NCBI GenBank assembly: GCA_028386065.3
Contig: JAKUCV010001040.1
Location: forward strand, 24,467 to 88,466
Origin: Turnera subulata
Taxonomy: Eukaryota > Streptophyta > Magnoliopsida > Malpighiales > Passifloraceae
Direction: 5' to 3'
DNA: 64,000 nucleotides
Shown piece after piece: positions 47,264-59,698 of the stretch. Under the pieces are notes generated by a model, which was not told where the DNA came from, made no database searches, and worked only from the letters and a program-made list of their open reading frames with translations. A program made the position numbers and the translations under genes. Every line of letters starts with the position of its first letter. The first letter of the stretch is position 1.

Positions 47264-49928
47264 GGGGCAAGGTTTCATCTCTCTTTTTTCCTCTTACTTT
47301 TCTGCTCTTGGAAGTGCATTGGCCAAAGGGAGCAAGATCAATGGCCGTTGTTCAGGAGTGGCAGTGCCGACAAATACTACTATCTAATTAAACCAAAGAA
47401 ACTTTTTCCTTGGCATTGCCTGGAGTATGGCAATGAAGTTGTTCCACGTATAGATGCGTGCCCAAAAGGTTTGACGACAGCTGCTCTTCATGCATCAGGT
47501 GTTGGGGTTTGTGAGCTCCAAAGTTTCATTACATAAGTATGCGATACATGTAATGTCCATAAGGAGCCTGTGTCTTCTTCTACTACTATTCTGCTACTCT
47601 ATATGGCATTTCTGTGCATTGTGTTTAAGCAAGATTGTTAGAATATTAGGAAGAAATTCAGCCTAAACTAGTGTATATTCTGTTTGTACCATTTCTATAA
47701 TTCCAAATAAATTTGTTCACTTGTACTTGGCTTATTTGATGGTACATTAAAAAAAAAAAAGAAGAAGATTAGCATAGTTGTTGATTCCTTATATATATGG
47801 ATGTAGCAATTACTCAAGTAAACTGCGACAACTAAGTATATATATCGGCCTATATTCTTGCGAGTAGTTGTTGATTTTGCAGACAAATTCAGTGAACAAC
47901 AACCTGAGTTAAAAAAAAAAAGTACAGTTTCTTATCCTCCATCTTAAAGAAGTAAAGAACAAGCCGCGAGAAATTGAAAAGTGTCATCAGAAAAATATTC
48001 GGAGGAGAAATGGACATGAAAGGGAGATCACCGAGAGAGACCTTGTGGTCCTGGTGTATTCTTCTGGATATGTTGGCCTGGTCTAATTAATGCAGTATCC
48101 AAAGTTTCACTGATAAATACATATGCGGAGAAAGTCCAGATTTGACATTAAATATGGGGCCCGTGAGCCATTTTGATTTTTGGTACTTAGCACCAGTAAT
48201 TAAGCTTCTTTTTTATTGTAGATCCGTCTCCTAAGTGTATGGTTTAAGTATGTAATCCATAAGGTGTTTCCCAGAGGACAAATTTTCTTCTATGTTTCTT
48301 CCTTTTTCTTTAATTTTTTCTTTTTTGTTAGAATGGGTCAAATCTAGCACTTGTGTTAACCCATGTTTAATTTATGACTGGCCGCTACCATTACTGTTTG
48401 TGTTTTTAAACAAATACATTGAAATGCAAAAATTATGGGGGAGAAAGGGGAAAAAATAACCATTTGAGGTCCATTTTCAGGAGAACCAAATCTGCTTCTA
48501 TGTCTTCCTATAGGCAACAAAATCAAATTCAACACTACAGAAATGAAAAGAAACTCTCTTAATTAACAATCTGTAATGGTATTGTATCTGGCGTTTAATG
48601 CTTTTTGGAGAAGAAAAACTCTAGATTTTGTTACTGTGAATCTACTACATATCACATTAATGCCTTGACCTGATGCACTAGCTCTTGCAGATTTAGGTGC
48701 TCATGAAACCAAAGATTTTCATCACCGAACTCTATGCCTAGATTGCTTGGAAAAGCATTCTACATCACATGTAGAAAATGGCTTATATGGGAAGATGATC
48801 AATGATATTAGAGGCCGTTATTGAAAATGGCTTATTGGAGTACCCACTAGGCAGCCTAGTACTTGGTCCTTCCAATAACAATAGTTGTCGATCCGACTTT
48901 GTTGGAGAGTCTTAATTATCTCATTTTTCTGCCATTGTATTTGTTTCTATTGATCTCTCACTGGTAACTGGTGTTTAAATTTTAATTGACCATCACAATT
49001 TGATTCAAGAGCGAGAGAGATCAAGAAATGCCATCCATGAAGTAAAGAATGCCATTTTGAACTATATTGCTCTGAGCTACTAGCAGTCTAGCAGATCACC
49101 TCTGTTTTTCCATTATGAAAGAGATGCGAAGATGATTTATATGCGGATGGCATGCCAGCCACACTCTGGAATTTGGTATTCCTTTTCAAAATTAACCCCA
49201 CCATGATACAAAAGCATATATGTACACAATCTTGGAAATAATATAGTAAAATGATAGAGATGTCGTTATGTACTATGCATACAAGGACGGCGATATTTCT
49301 AAATCAAGGACAACAACTGATATTTATATACAAAAATTATACGTTCCTGAAACTAGGAGAATAAAAAACCAAGGATGAAAAGATATTTCATTCATAAATT
49401 TTTTGCTGGCATACTGTATCTCCATGCAAATAGATTTTTGAGCTCCGAAGTGGGTCAGTGTCACAATCTCTTTAATTAATTTCGAATAAGAGGCCTTAAT
49501 TAAGATCAATCCTTTCACCCACAAAGATGCAGTTTCTTTTGCAGCCCATGATCATTTTGTCTCACAATCCTTTGAGTAGGTCTCGTCTCTGGGTTTCGAA
49601 CTTTATAATTTTGTCATCATATTCATAGCTTCACTTACTAATTAATATCAGTCATTTGACACGAAGTTCTTAGTACTACTGTTTTTTGAGTAGCTGCAAT
49701 GGAGCAATTTCCCCTTGGTTTTGCACAATGGACAAGGCATACTTTCCACTCCGGGGTATTAAAAACAAATGGACATCCAATGAACATGAAAAGTTCTAAA
49801 GCTCAAAAAATTTTATTTTCTCTTATTCGATAGGAGTAATACACAGACCCTCGATTGAAGGACCAAAACTATAGTAGTAATACACAAACCAGCATTTTCG
49901 ACGAATGTGTGTACAAGCAAAGTTATAT
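46851..49928. other. Intergenic between LBD and COL genes
   Basis: No gene is seen. It contains an undetermined base N at 47218 beside a (TA)n microsatellite (about 47225-47259), and many T-rich homopolymers. Confidence 0.5.
47225..47259. repeat. (TA)n microsatellite beside an undetermined base
   Basis: About 17 TA units follow an N at 47218. The ambiguous base next to a polymorphic simple repeat suggests a consensus problem or a heterozygous site. Confidence 0.9.
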
Positions 49929-51817
49929 TTACTTTGCAGTACTTATTTTAAGCAAAGGAAAGGCAGGCCCTGTAAAGGTTGCCCTCTTCACAAACCTTCC
50001 TTTCATTCTGGGCCTCTTCTCAGCATTTAATTTCCGTACCTCGTATCTTATTTTCTTGGAAAACAACCTTGTCCTCCTCTTCTCTCGGTACCTCGATACT
50101 CGTGCCTCTCGGCCACCGTCCGCCATTGCTGGGTGCCCAACTAGACCTCCCAATATATCGCAAGGGTGATGCAATTGGATTCCACAAGTGCCCTGAAAAA
50201 GTCACATAAAAGCAGCATTTATAAGTTCTAGTTTGCTTTCTAAGCTTCTGCTCAATGTTAATGTAATGTTGTAATTGAAAAAATCTCATTACTGGAAATT
50301 ATTAATTGCCTTTAGAAATAAAAAATTGGGGAAACTAATGGACAAAACAATCTATTTGCCTCACTAATTATGGAATTTTGTTCGCTTGTGTAAAAGTTTT
50401 TTTGGTCAGCGAACGGGAATCTATTATTGTTTGTCCTGATTTTTTAGGCCCCCCACATTATTAGAGGGGGGGGGGGGGGGGGGGACTACTTTCCTCTTTC
50501 TATTGTTGTCACTGAAATATCTAACTTGCGACTCAACAGAAGCTAAAAAATTTGCCAAAATCGGTAAATGCTCGTTAGGGTTCGTCAATTAAAAACAATT
50601 CTTGAAGTTTAGGGAGTTGTGTTCTATGGTTTTGTAAGCAATTCTGAATGTTGTTTATTTAATTTGCATAAAAGGCATTAAAATAGAGAATCTCTTACCA
50701 TGCAATCAGGCCAACATTGATCAAGATCGAAATCTGGCCTGTTTCCATTAGCCCAAGGAGATCCTTGACTTGCCCAAGCAGTGATCACCCCCTCATAATC
50801 CAATCTCAGTAGTTTCTTCCTCTTCTTGTTTGCAGCAGCAGCAGCAGCAACATCAGCTCCATACTCTCCGCTACTCTTGATCTTGATCACCTCTTTCTTT
50901 TCTGTCACTAGCTTCTCATGATCATCTTCCTCTTCACAAGTAGCAGGAGAATCATAATCAAAGCTCAATTCAAAAGGAGGCTCTTTTCCCATGTCAATAT
51001 CAGTATCATCAAAATGTTCCAGACCTTGCCGATCTTCTTCCTGCTCTTCAAGCTTCACCTTCTTTCCACTCTCAAAAGAATGCTCCCTATGCAACAACTC
51101 CTCTTCTCTACAATCCATAAGCCCCAGCTCCTCCATCCCAAAAGACTCATTTTCCAGACCCCTACCAAGCAAACTCTCCACATCAGCTGCAAACTCCGCT
51201 AGATCCATATCAGATGGGAGAAACCCTTGACCCTGCAGATCATCACCGGATAGCCCCAGGGCTGTACTCTTTGACTGTATCCCATTATTGCCATCATAAA
51301 CCGAACTCTGCTCATGATAAGCAGTGGGTGTGCCCGCACCTCCTGCAGCTTCATTAGAATTTGTCGTTGAAGTGCATAGCTCAGCAACAAGAGGGTCAAA
51401 GATAGGAACCCTGTAAAGCAGGTGCTCTTCTTCATTCTCTTCATGAGATATCTCATCAGAACCCACCTCAGGCACGAGCGGGAATGGGTTCCTCAGTGTT
51501 TCTTCAACCTTTGAGAAGTTATGAGACTTGCCGTGGCGCGGGGTCCTTGCCTTCCTGGTGAACCCTTGGTGCCATGAAGGCACAGTATTCTCCTTTGAAC
51601 CAATCAGGTCCAGGGATTTAAGCGACGCGGTCTTCAAGCGAACCCTCTCATGTCTGCGTGCTAATGGATTCGCAGAGTGAACCGACGAGTCGCAGGATTG
51701 GCAAAGGAACGCATCATCAGCTGCACAGTACCATCTAGCACGCTTCTTTATGCAGCTATCACAGGCTCTAGCGGTTTTGCCACCAACCGCGTTGGCCATA
51801 GATTTATTGGAAATCAT
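49929..51817 (-). CDS. CONSTANS-like 16 type B-box/CCT protein
   Basis: Exons 51817-50699 and 50192-49929 give 1,383 nt and 460 aa. One B-box zinc finger is present near the N-terminus (C19, C22, C31, D34, C39, C42, H47, H56 in CDSC...[15 protein letters not shown]). A long acidic middle follows, with Glu/Asp-rich stretches and an Ala run. The CCT domain is in exon 2, about residues 401-443 ([43 protein letters not shown]). One B-box plus CCT places it in the BBX14-17/COL6-16 group, nuclear regulators linked to light, flowering and pigment control. The 506-bp intron carries a 19-base homopolymer (50466-50484). A second in-frame ATG at 51799 could also start the protein. In memory, COL16 and CLE43 are neighbours in Arabidopsis, in keeping with this block. 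Confidence 0.93.
50466..50484. repeat. G19 homopolymer in the COL intron
   Basis: Nineteen consecutive G on the plus strand (C on the transcribed mRNA strand) inside the intron; a C6 run at 50449-50454 lies 11 bases before it and could pair with it. Such a run could form a quadruplex or hairpin, or reflect a polymerase or sequencing slippage site. Confidence 0.9.
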
Positions 51818-54590
51818 ATATAATACAGTACTGGTGGGCTAATTTTATTCAAGAAAACAAGAAAACTGCAAACTGAAAGTGAAAGGATCAAATCAAGCAA
51901 CACTGAGATTATCTGGGGGACTGGTTTGTGTTGTACTGTGTTTCTCTGTGAGTGTTCAGTCATAAGACATTTAAGTGGAGCTTCAAATAATTTGGGTATA
52001 CAAAAGGGTGTGAGTGTGACCCACAATGCGCGCTTTTGGAAAATATTTATGGGAAAGAGAGGGAAGATGATGGAGTGGGGCACCTTTTTTTTTTCTTCCT
52101 TGATATGCACTTTTAGACCCTTGCCACGTAGGGGAAAGGTAATGCACTTTTGGGACCATTACTAGGCCTTATCTCCATTCTTATTGGTTGGGTTTCTAAG
52201 ATGATCCTATTTTCTGTGTTCTCATTGGCTGCGGCTCCTGTCTAAGGGATTTCCGGTTTAACCAGGTGTGGTGCTTAAGGATGAGCATGAAGTGTTGTCG
52301 ACCCCATCTATCAGCTCTCTTTTGTCCATTTTTTTCCTCGCTAAGATATGAGAGAGACCCTTTTTGTTGGTTTGTCTCCCTTTCTCCACTATACCCAATT
52401 CAGTAGAATTTTCAAGTTCAGAGACTTTTGGTTGCGGTCCCTTTGATCTGTATTTCTCAGCTTTTCTGTTTGAACCCCACTGTAGGTATGCTAGTGGATT
52501 TTTTATTTTTTATTTTGTTTTTGAACCCGAAAGAGAATATACTGGTGGATTTACCTAGAAGGCTAGTTCCAGTTTGAAGAGATTGAAACTCGTCAGTTAT
52601 GTCTTTTCAAGTATTTAAGCAATCAAATTGTATCACATGTTATGATAAAAAGAAATATTGTTGCACAAAGAGGCAACATACGTGGTATATATACTGAATG
52701 CCACATGTTTTATGTTACAAGGTTTCGTACAATTGTTACCCATACAGTAACATTTGATGTTGCAAGTTTAAGCCATTTTCTTCAGTACAGTTCCTTATAG
52801 TATCCTAGTAGATACAGATTAAGGATAAATGGATAAGGATGATGTGGAAGTCTCGTGGATTCCCTTAATTCAAAGTAACAGAAGATAATTTTTCGCGAGA
52901 ATACAGGGAATTTTGCATATTCGTTGGCTTTGCAAGTCAACTTCCTTGGAGGCGCAATCACCCTCCTCTGTCTTCCACAAGTGACACTTGAATACAAAGA
53001 TCTCTTAATATGAAGCTTGTTTTTTAGCTACAATATTTCCAAAACTGAGTAATGAAATAAACAGACACACGAAGGATTAATGACCTTTCACAGATAAAGG
53101 GCTCTCAAAAAAAATTCTTTCACCCCGAGGGAAGAACACCTGATTTACAGCATCACCGCTGCAGGCTCTTAAATGGGAAGTTGATCACAACATGTCATGG
53201 TAATATGTTTAGGAACATTCCCTACAAGAGTGGATGGACTGTCAAAATAAATATGTGACAAATATGGACATTACCTAGTGATGGTCAAAAAGATTGCTTT
53301 GCGTGGATATGGGAAATGAACATGTGTCAATAGGTTATAAATTGCTTTGTATTTGGATGGATAATGAGTATAAAGTGTTGGGGTTGGAAATGTTTTGATC
53401 AACGTATATGGAAGAGATTAGTATGGCCAGAAATCCCAGTCTGTCTACTTCTCCATTAACCAGCCGAGTCAATTTCGCTCTCTTACTTGATGGAACGTGG
53501 TGGAAAGATAAGGAATCAAATTTCTAAGTAATTGAGGTTTAAACTCCATATTAGAAGGGTTAGGTGGTATTTTGTTTTTGAATGATGTCAAAGCACCAAC
53601 AAATCATATGATTTTCACTCCGTATTTATGATAAATTTTCTTAGTAATAGACGTGCGACACAAAAATATGTTCATAAATATAGTTCAAATTCTTAAAACT
53701 CAGATGTCATGAGCATGTTCAATTGATCATGACAATGACAAAGAGAGGTGACCTTCGTTGTTTTAGATGCGAAGGATGTGCAATGAAAAGGGATTTTAGA
53801 GCGAATTGTCTTCCAATTCGAGTCATCTATACCTAAATAGTTTAATTGGATTGAATGCAATGAATTTGTCTTGTTTTCTTATCAATTTACGCTTCTAATT
53901 TTTTTGTTCATGAATCATGGGTTAATATCATCAATCAATTTTTTTCCTGAAATTTTGAATCACAACTTGATATACGAGTCTAATATATTTTCTCTCATTG
54001 TGGCACGTATAGGTAATGCCATCAATATCAATATAGAGGGTCTTATCTTTAATGCTTAATTATTTGTTCTCTATGGATTCTTCCTCTTGTGTTCCATGTT
54101 CCGTTGAGTTTGAAGATAACAACAAAAGAACAGATCTACTCGCAATGGAATATCTCTGTTCAAACTTGAAAGACAACGATGAGAAACTCAAAGGGCGGAA
54201 TTGTGAAGCTCTCGAGGCCTAATGTTACCTGCTAATACATCACCTAGGTGGCTAGGTCCATCTGGATTTTCTTGTAGTCATCCTCCATGGTATCGGCTTT
54301 TCGTCGCGCTCTTCTGTTCTGATACCAGAAACTCAAAAGGGCGAAATTTTTAATAACTCTAGCTAGGCAAGCACTTTTCCAACAAGAGCATCTTCAGCAT
54401 CCTATTCCTGCCGTGTGGGAAGACGTAGAGACCATAACTAAAGCATTTGAATCAATCAAGCATTTAATATTTTTAATTTATTGAAAGAATTCAACGAATC
54501 AACTCCTCGAGTTCTTCCAATAACTAAGATTAGATAGACATCAATAAAAGCGTGCATACATCTCCTTTCAGGGGCATTGGCTTGGGCATG
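51818..54590. other. Intergenic, COL promoter and DUF674 upstream region
   Basis: No supported gene. CCAAT-type boxes on the minus strand (near 52181 and 52223) and an ACGT core near 52126 could serve the COL gene. From about 53180 the sequence is repeated upstream of the second DUF674 gene (from about 58288), so it belongs to that tandem duplication. Confidence 0.5.
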
Positions 54591-54598
54591 TATATAAG
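54591..54598 (+). promoter_or_regulatory. TATA box of DUF674 gene 1
   Basis: TATATAAG lies 91 bp before the ATG at 54689 and is preserved before the second copy at 59589-59596. Confidence 0.6.
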
Positions 54599-54688
54599 CA
54601 GAGAAGCAAAATTCCCTACTTAAGTAGATTCAAAGGGCTCAACTAGACAGTTAAAGGGGAACCATTGAGAAAATTCGATTACGTGACC

Positions 54689-56709
54689 ATGGATGATGGA
54701 AAGACTATAAGTTTGAAGGCAGTAATAGATGAGGCCAACAAGCGTATTTTGTTCATTGAAGCTGGTCATGATTTTGTTGACATTCTGTTCAGTTTTCTGA
54801 CAGTTCCTATGGGCAAAATCGTTGGGCTTTTCCATAGCCAACCTCCAACAATGGGGAGGATAGGCTGCATGGACAACTTATACAAAAGTGTTGAAAACCT
54901 TGACCGCAATCATTTCCGGTCAGATACATGCAAACCCATGTTGCTACAACCTCGAAACGGGGCTGCACTTCATTGCAATCGCTTGAAACTGAAGCTAGAC
55001 AATGGAGCGAGCTTGACTCACTATTACTGCCGATCGTTGGGCTGCACTAGCAAACGTCACAAGTTGTTGAGTTATTACTCTAATGCAACTTGTAACTGTG
55101 GAGAAGCAATGGATCGTGAAGTTCTCCAGGATGTTGATTCTGATTCTGAAGGAGTCTTTGTTAAAGGACTGCAAAGATTTTTCGTAAGTGACGCGTTGGA
55201 AGTGGTACCGGCATCAACGGACGCCATTCTTTCCAAACTTCAGGTCGTTGATTGCAGTGCTATAACAGAGAGGACTTTTAACATTGGCTTAGCTGAGGTA
55301 ACAGAGTTCTTACACGAATATTCTTGCAGCAATATTAGTTGTATCATCATGTACTATGATTAACATGTTATATACACCAACGGGTATGTAGCGCATTGGT
55401 AATTTGGTAGTTTTGTAGAAAGTAAGAGGAGCAAGGTTTCAAGCTCGAGTCTACCTTCAACGACTAAAAAAAATCTGATATATATGGTGATGTCTTGTTT
55501 CAGGTAACCAATATTCTGCTGTTTTCTATGTCATCCAAGACGGCTCTTACTCGGACATTGTTGGAGAATAAGACGATGGCTGAGTCCAGTGGAGTCAATT
55601 GTTTTGATACCTCCTCCTCATCAATGAAGCCTAAACAAGAAAATCATGAATCAAAAGGAGACAAGAGCATTTCCGTCAGGCTTGTAATAAGCAAATCGAA
55701 GCAAGTGGTATATCATGCAGAAGCTGGTGAAGATTTCGTTGATTTGCTTTTCAGCTTCTTAACTGTTCCACTGGGATACATAATAAAAGAAATGGGATCA
55801 TCAGGTGGTACCGGTTCACAATCTCAAGGAAGCATATGTTACCTATACAATAGTGTCAAGGACCTTGCTGCTAATGCAATGAAGTCAGATGAGCTTAAAG
55901 ATGACCTTCTTAGCCCCAAGATTCCACTTGGTTTTGCCTATGAGAACCAGCTACTGGGACTGGAAGAAGTTGACCAGTGGTACTATAATTCCCGTGATTG
56001 TCGTGGGCATGATACTCTGAAAACTGATGGTGTAGTATCCACGTGTTTGTCAATAAGGGATCCCAAATCCCCCCCAGAAGGGCGGGAAAGAGAAGGTGTG
56101 GGGTTTCTAAAAGAAGCTGCTATGTTCACCGTGACAGATGATCTCAAGATTACACCCATATGTCCTGTCTCTTCCCTGTTATTGCTGAACAAATTGGAGG
56201 TCCCTTTAAGCGATGTGGGGAAACTGACTGTGCGGATCGGGAGAGGAGAGGTAAGGCTGCTGTTTACATTTCCTCGTCAAACATATATTGAGGCTGCTTT
56301 TTAATTAGTAATTCCCTATTATTTTTTTCCAGACAGATACTTTTTTACCTATTTGCTAGCTTTATTTCTGTTGCACACACACAATAGTTGAGCATTTTCT
56401 CTGTTTGTAAGTTTCTTATTACTGTTTAATTAGACATAGTGTTTCAAATCTGGTCAAGAAATTAACCAATCCATTATAGAAGTGTTCGTATGAACGCTTT
56501 TAATTTGATGTTCACTTAAAATGGTGACAAGGACATCTAGACCATCCTGCTGTTGATCATTTGTGAGTTAATATGCTTCTCTTTTGCAGGCTTCACGCTT
56601 ACTGGTAGCTGCTTTTCTTTCTGAGCACGCACTCACGGATGTTTTCATGCGCCGCGAAGTTCTCAAGGATCCTCTTATATCCAAAGAGCCAAAGAAAGAA
56701 ACGGAATGA
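54689..56709 (+). CDS. DUF674 protein, tandem copy 1 (intact)
   Basis: Exons 54689-55297, 55504-56250 and 56590-56709 give 1,476 nt and 491 aa. DUF674 is a plant family of unknown function, often found in tandem clusters. The protein contains two related modules: exon 1 has KRILFIEAGHDFVDILFSFL and exon 2 has KQVVYHAEAGEDFVDLLFSFL, each with the EAG-x-DFVD-x-LFSFLTVP core. Exon 1 also has a Cys cluster (YYCRSLGC, then CNCG) that could bind metal. Exon 3 supplies ASRLLVAAFLSEHALTDVF. The ATG at 54689 is chosen because the leader before it does not resemble the family. Intron 1 holds a tRNA-like stretch at about 55382-55480. Confidence 0.9.
55382..55480 (+). other. tRNA-like sequence in DUF674 intron 1
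   Basis: An A-box-like TAGCGCATTGGTA (55389-55401) and a B-box-like AGCTCGAGTC (55442-55451) occur in the order and spacing of a pol III promoter and are followed by an A-rich run. Copy 2 keeps only the edges of it (around 60418-60460), so it predates the gene duplication. It may be a SINE head or tRNA-derived relic. Confidence 0.35.
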
Positions 56710-57088
56710 AGAAATTGTTTTCTCCCCCGAACCCTTTCCCCTGATTTGCACCGTCTTTGTGATTCTTGGGGTATTACTTTTGCTGTGTAATTTGTAACGG
56801 AGTTGCTGTTTATTAGCTCTGTTTCAATATCTTCTCCCCTTTAGGAACTCTGTATCTTGAACTTCCTCACTGTTAGTGTGTCGTAAGTTGTTAGGATTCT
56901 CCTGACTGGTTTATGCAATACAATGATTTGATTCTCAAAATTTTTTTTTTTACCATTCCTTTAGTTGGCCCGATACTTCCAGTCATCATCAGATTGTGTG
57001 TTTTGATTGCGGATTTGTCTATTTGAATTTTTTTTTGCGTTTTAGATTTTTCCTTTTGTGCGCTTTTTGTTGATGATCGGTTACATTG
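56710..57088. other. 3' flank of DUF674 gene 1
   Basis: Untranslated 3' sequence. It is shared with copy 2's 3' flank up to the MULE insertion point at 57089. Confidence 0.5.
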
Positions 57089-58016
57089 GGGATAATCACA
57101 CCGCGGGTCCTATAACTTATAACGAAAACTCGTTTGAGTCCTAAAACGAAAAAACGACTCATTCGAGTCCTATAACATTTGGAAATAATACTAAATGAGT
57201 CTCCGTCTAATTTTCTGTTATCTTTGCAGATTTTAATCCCTATATGTCTATATAATATTATTTTAGTCCCTATACTTCTCAAAAATATTTGTTATGATCC
57301 CTCGTAAAATAATAGAAAATGGAGAAAGGAGAGACTCGAAACACTAAATACATATCATTACATATATTAATCTTTAGAATTTAAAATTTAGGATATAAAG
57401 TAAAGTAATAAGTCAAAAATACTAAATGCTAAAATCTTAATTTTTAAACCCCAAATACAAAACCAAAATTACTAGAATTTAGGATTTACAGTTTTTATGA
57501 TTTAAGATTTTTAAGATTTAGAGTTTAGAGGTTTAGTATATAAATTTGAGGGTTTTAGGATTTAGTGTGTATGGTTTTAGGGTTTAAAATTTAAAATTTA
57601 AAATTTTAGCATTTAGTATTTTTGGCTCACTATTTCACATCATATTTTAAATTTGTAAACCCTAAATGCTAATATATGTAGTGGTATTATATTACACATA
57701 AACGAAATAGTGTGATGAGATGCTGTAATATCTTTTATTTAAACAACCATAGTTCAAATCTCTCCTTTATCATTTTTCATTATTTTATAAGGGATCATTA
57801 TGAATATTTTAGAAAATTATAGGGACTAAAATATTATTATATAGACATATTGGGACTAAAAATCCCCAAAAATAACAGAAAATTAGACGGTGACATAAAC
57901 AGAGACTCATTTAATATTCTTTTCAAATGTTATAGGACTGATATGAGTCGTTTTTTCATTTTGGGACTCAAACGAGTTTTCACTATAAGTTATAGGACCC
58001 GCGGTGTGATTATCCC
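57089..58016. mobile_element. Mutator-like MITE between the DUF674 genes
   Basis: The 928-bp element has terminal inverted repeats of about 240 bp that start GGGATAATCACACCGCGGGT and are near-perfect at the outer ends. A 10-bp duplication, GGTTACATTG, flanks it (57079-57088 and 58017-58026), within the Mutator range. The AT-rich interior contains degenerate TTTAGGG-like runs (about 57480-57600) and no transposase. The uninterrupted target is preserved 3' of copy 2 near 61778-61788. Confidence 0.92.
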
Positions 58017-58026
58017 GGTTACATTG

Positions 58027-59588
58027 TATGCTAGAGTACCTCTACTACGTCCTTGGATTAAAATGTCAAAAGGCATTGCTTTTCTGGTAACCTGTAATGG
58101 CTTTTGGGCTAACTGACCTAGCTACTTTCAGTGTGAGACATCAATACACATGCTTATCCAGCAAAAGGATCACTATGTATCGATCGACATTACATTAACT
58201 TTAAAAAGACCAATTATCTCTACAGACAACCAGGGCCTCATAACCAGCAAAGTCAAAATTTCTTCCTTCTGCCGATTTGGGGAGAAGAGTCGATCACAAT
58301 ATGTCATGGTAATTATATGTTTAGGAACATTCCCTGCAAGAGTGGATGCATTGTAAAATACGTGACAAATATGGACATTACCTAGTGATGGTCATATAAA
58401 TTGCTTTGCGTGGATGTGGGAAATGAACATGTGTCAATAGGTCATAAATTGCTTTGTATTTGGATGGATAATGAGTATAAAGTGTTGGGGTTGAAAATGT
58501 TTTGATCAATGCATATGGAAGAGATTGGTTTGGCCAGAAATCCTAGTCAGTCTACTTTTCAGTTAACTAGCCGGGTCAATCTCGCACTCTTGCTTGATGG
58601 AACATCGTGGAAAGATAAGGAGTCAAATTTCTAAGTAATTGAGCTTTAAACTCCATATTAGAAGGCTAAGGTGATATTTTGTTTTTGAATCATGCTAAGG
58701 CACCAACAAATCATCTTAATTTCCCTCTTATTTTATGATAAATTTTCTTAGTAATAGACGTGCAACACAATGCATCTTTCAATTGATTACGACAATGACA
58801 AAGAGAGGTGACCTTCGTTGTTTTAGATGTCAAGGACGCGCGATGACAAGGGATAAGAGAGATTTTTCTTCCAATTCGAGCCATCTGTACTAAATAGTTT
58901 TATTGGAATGAATGCAATGAATTTTTCTTGTTTTCTTATCAATTTATGCTTCCATTTTTTTTTTGTTCATGAACCATGGGTTAATATCATCAATCAAAAA
59001 ATTTTATGAAATTTTGAATCACAACTTGAAATATGAGTCTAATATATTTTCTTTTATTTTGGCACGTCTAGGTAATGCTATCGGCATCAATATAGAGGGT
59101 CTTACCTTTAATGCAAAAATTATTATTTAGTTGTTCCCTATGGAGTCTTCCTCTTGTATTTCCATATTCCGTGGAGTTTGAAGATACTCCAGAAGTGCAA
59201 ACGCAGATATACTTGGACATAATTTTTTTCTTTCATTTTTTTTCCTGTGATAATATCAACCAAAACTGTGGAATATCTCAGTTCAAACTTCAAAAAAACA
59301 AAACGTTCGAGAAACTCAGAGGGCGAAATTGTGGAGCTCTCGAGGTCTTGCTTTTTAAGTACACTTTTTCCCACGGGAGCACCTTCATCATCCTTTAATT
59401 TCCCGCCGAGTGGGAAGATGTGGAGACTATAAATAAAGCATTGAATTCTCATGCATTTATTATTTTTCATTTATTGAAAGAATTCATCCAATCGACTCCT
59501 CGAATTCTTCTAAAAATTAAAGGTTAGATAGACATCAATTAAAGCGTATGTACATCTCCTTTCAGGGGCATTGGCTTGTGCATGCATG
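58027..59588. other. Spacer, upstream of DUF674 gene 2
   Basis: The left part continues the 3' flank of copy 1. From about 58288 it is a duplicate of the upstream region of copy 1 (from about 53180), a tandem unit of about 5.0-5.1 kb. No additional gene is supported. Confidence 0.6.
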
Positions 59589-59596
59589 TATATAAG
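59589..59596 (+). promoter_or_regulatory. TATA box of DUF674 gene 2
   Basis: TATATAAG sits 110 bp before the ATG at 59699, matching the first copy, so the duplicate promoter is retained. Confidence 0.55.
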
Positions 59597-59698
59597 CAGA
59601 GAAGCTAAATTTCCCGCACTTGAGTAGATTGGAGGGGTTGAACTAGAACTAGACAGTGAAAGGGGAATCAACCATTGAGGAAATTCGATTAGGTGACC

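Noticed and set aside
49855..50289. Plus-strand and other frames across the CCT exon
   Set aside because: They are antisense shadows of COL exon 2, which explains the sequence fully.
57850..58116. 88-aa frame at the right arm of the MULE
   Set aside because: It runs through the terminal inverted repeat and mirrors the opposite-strand frame in the left arm, so it reflects the repeat and not a gene.
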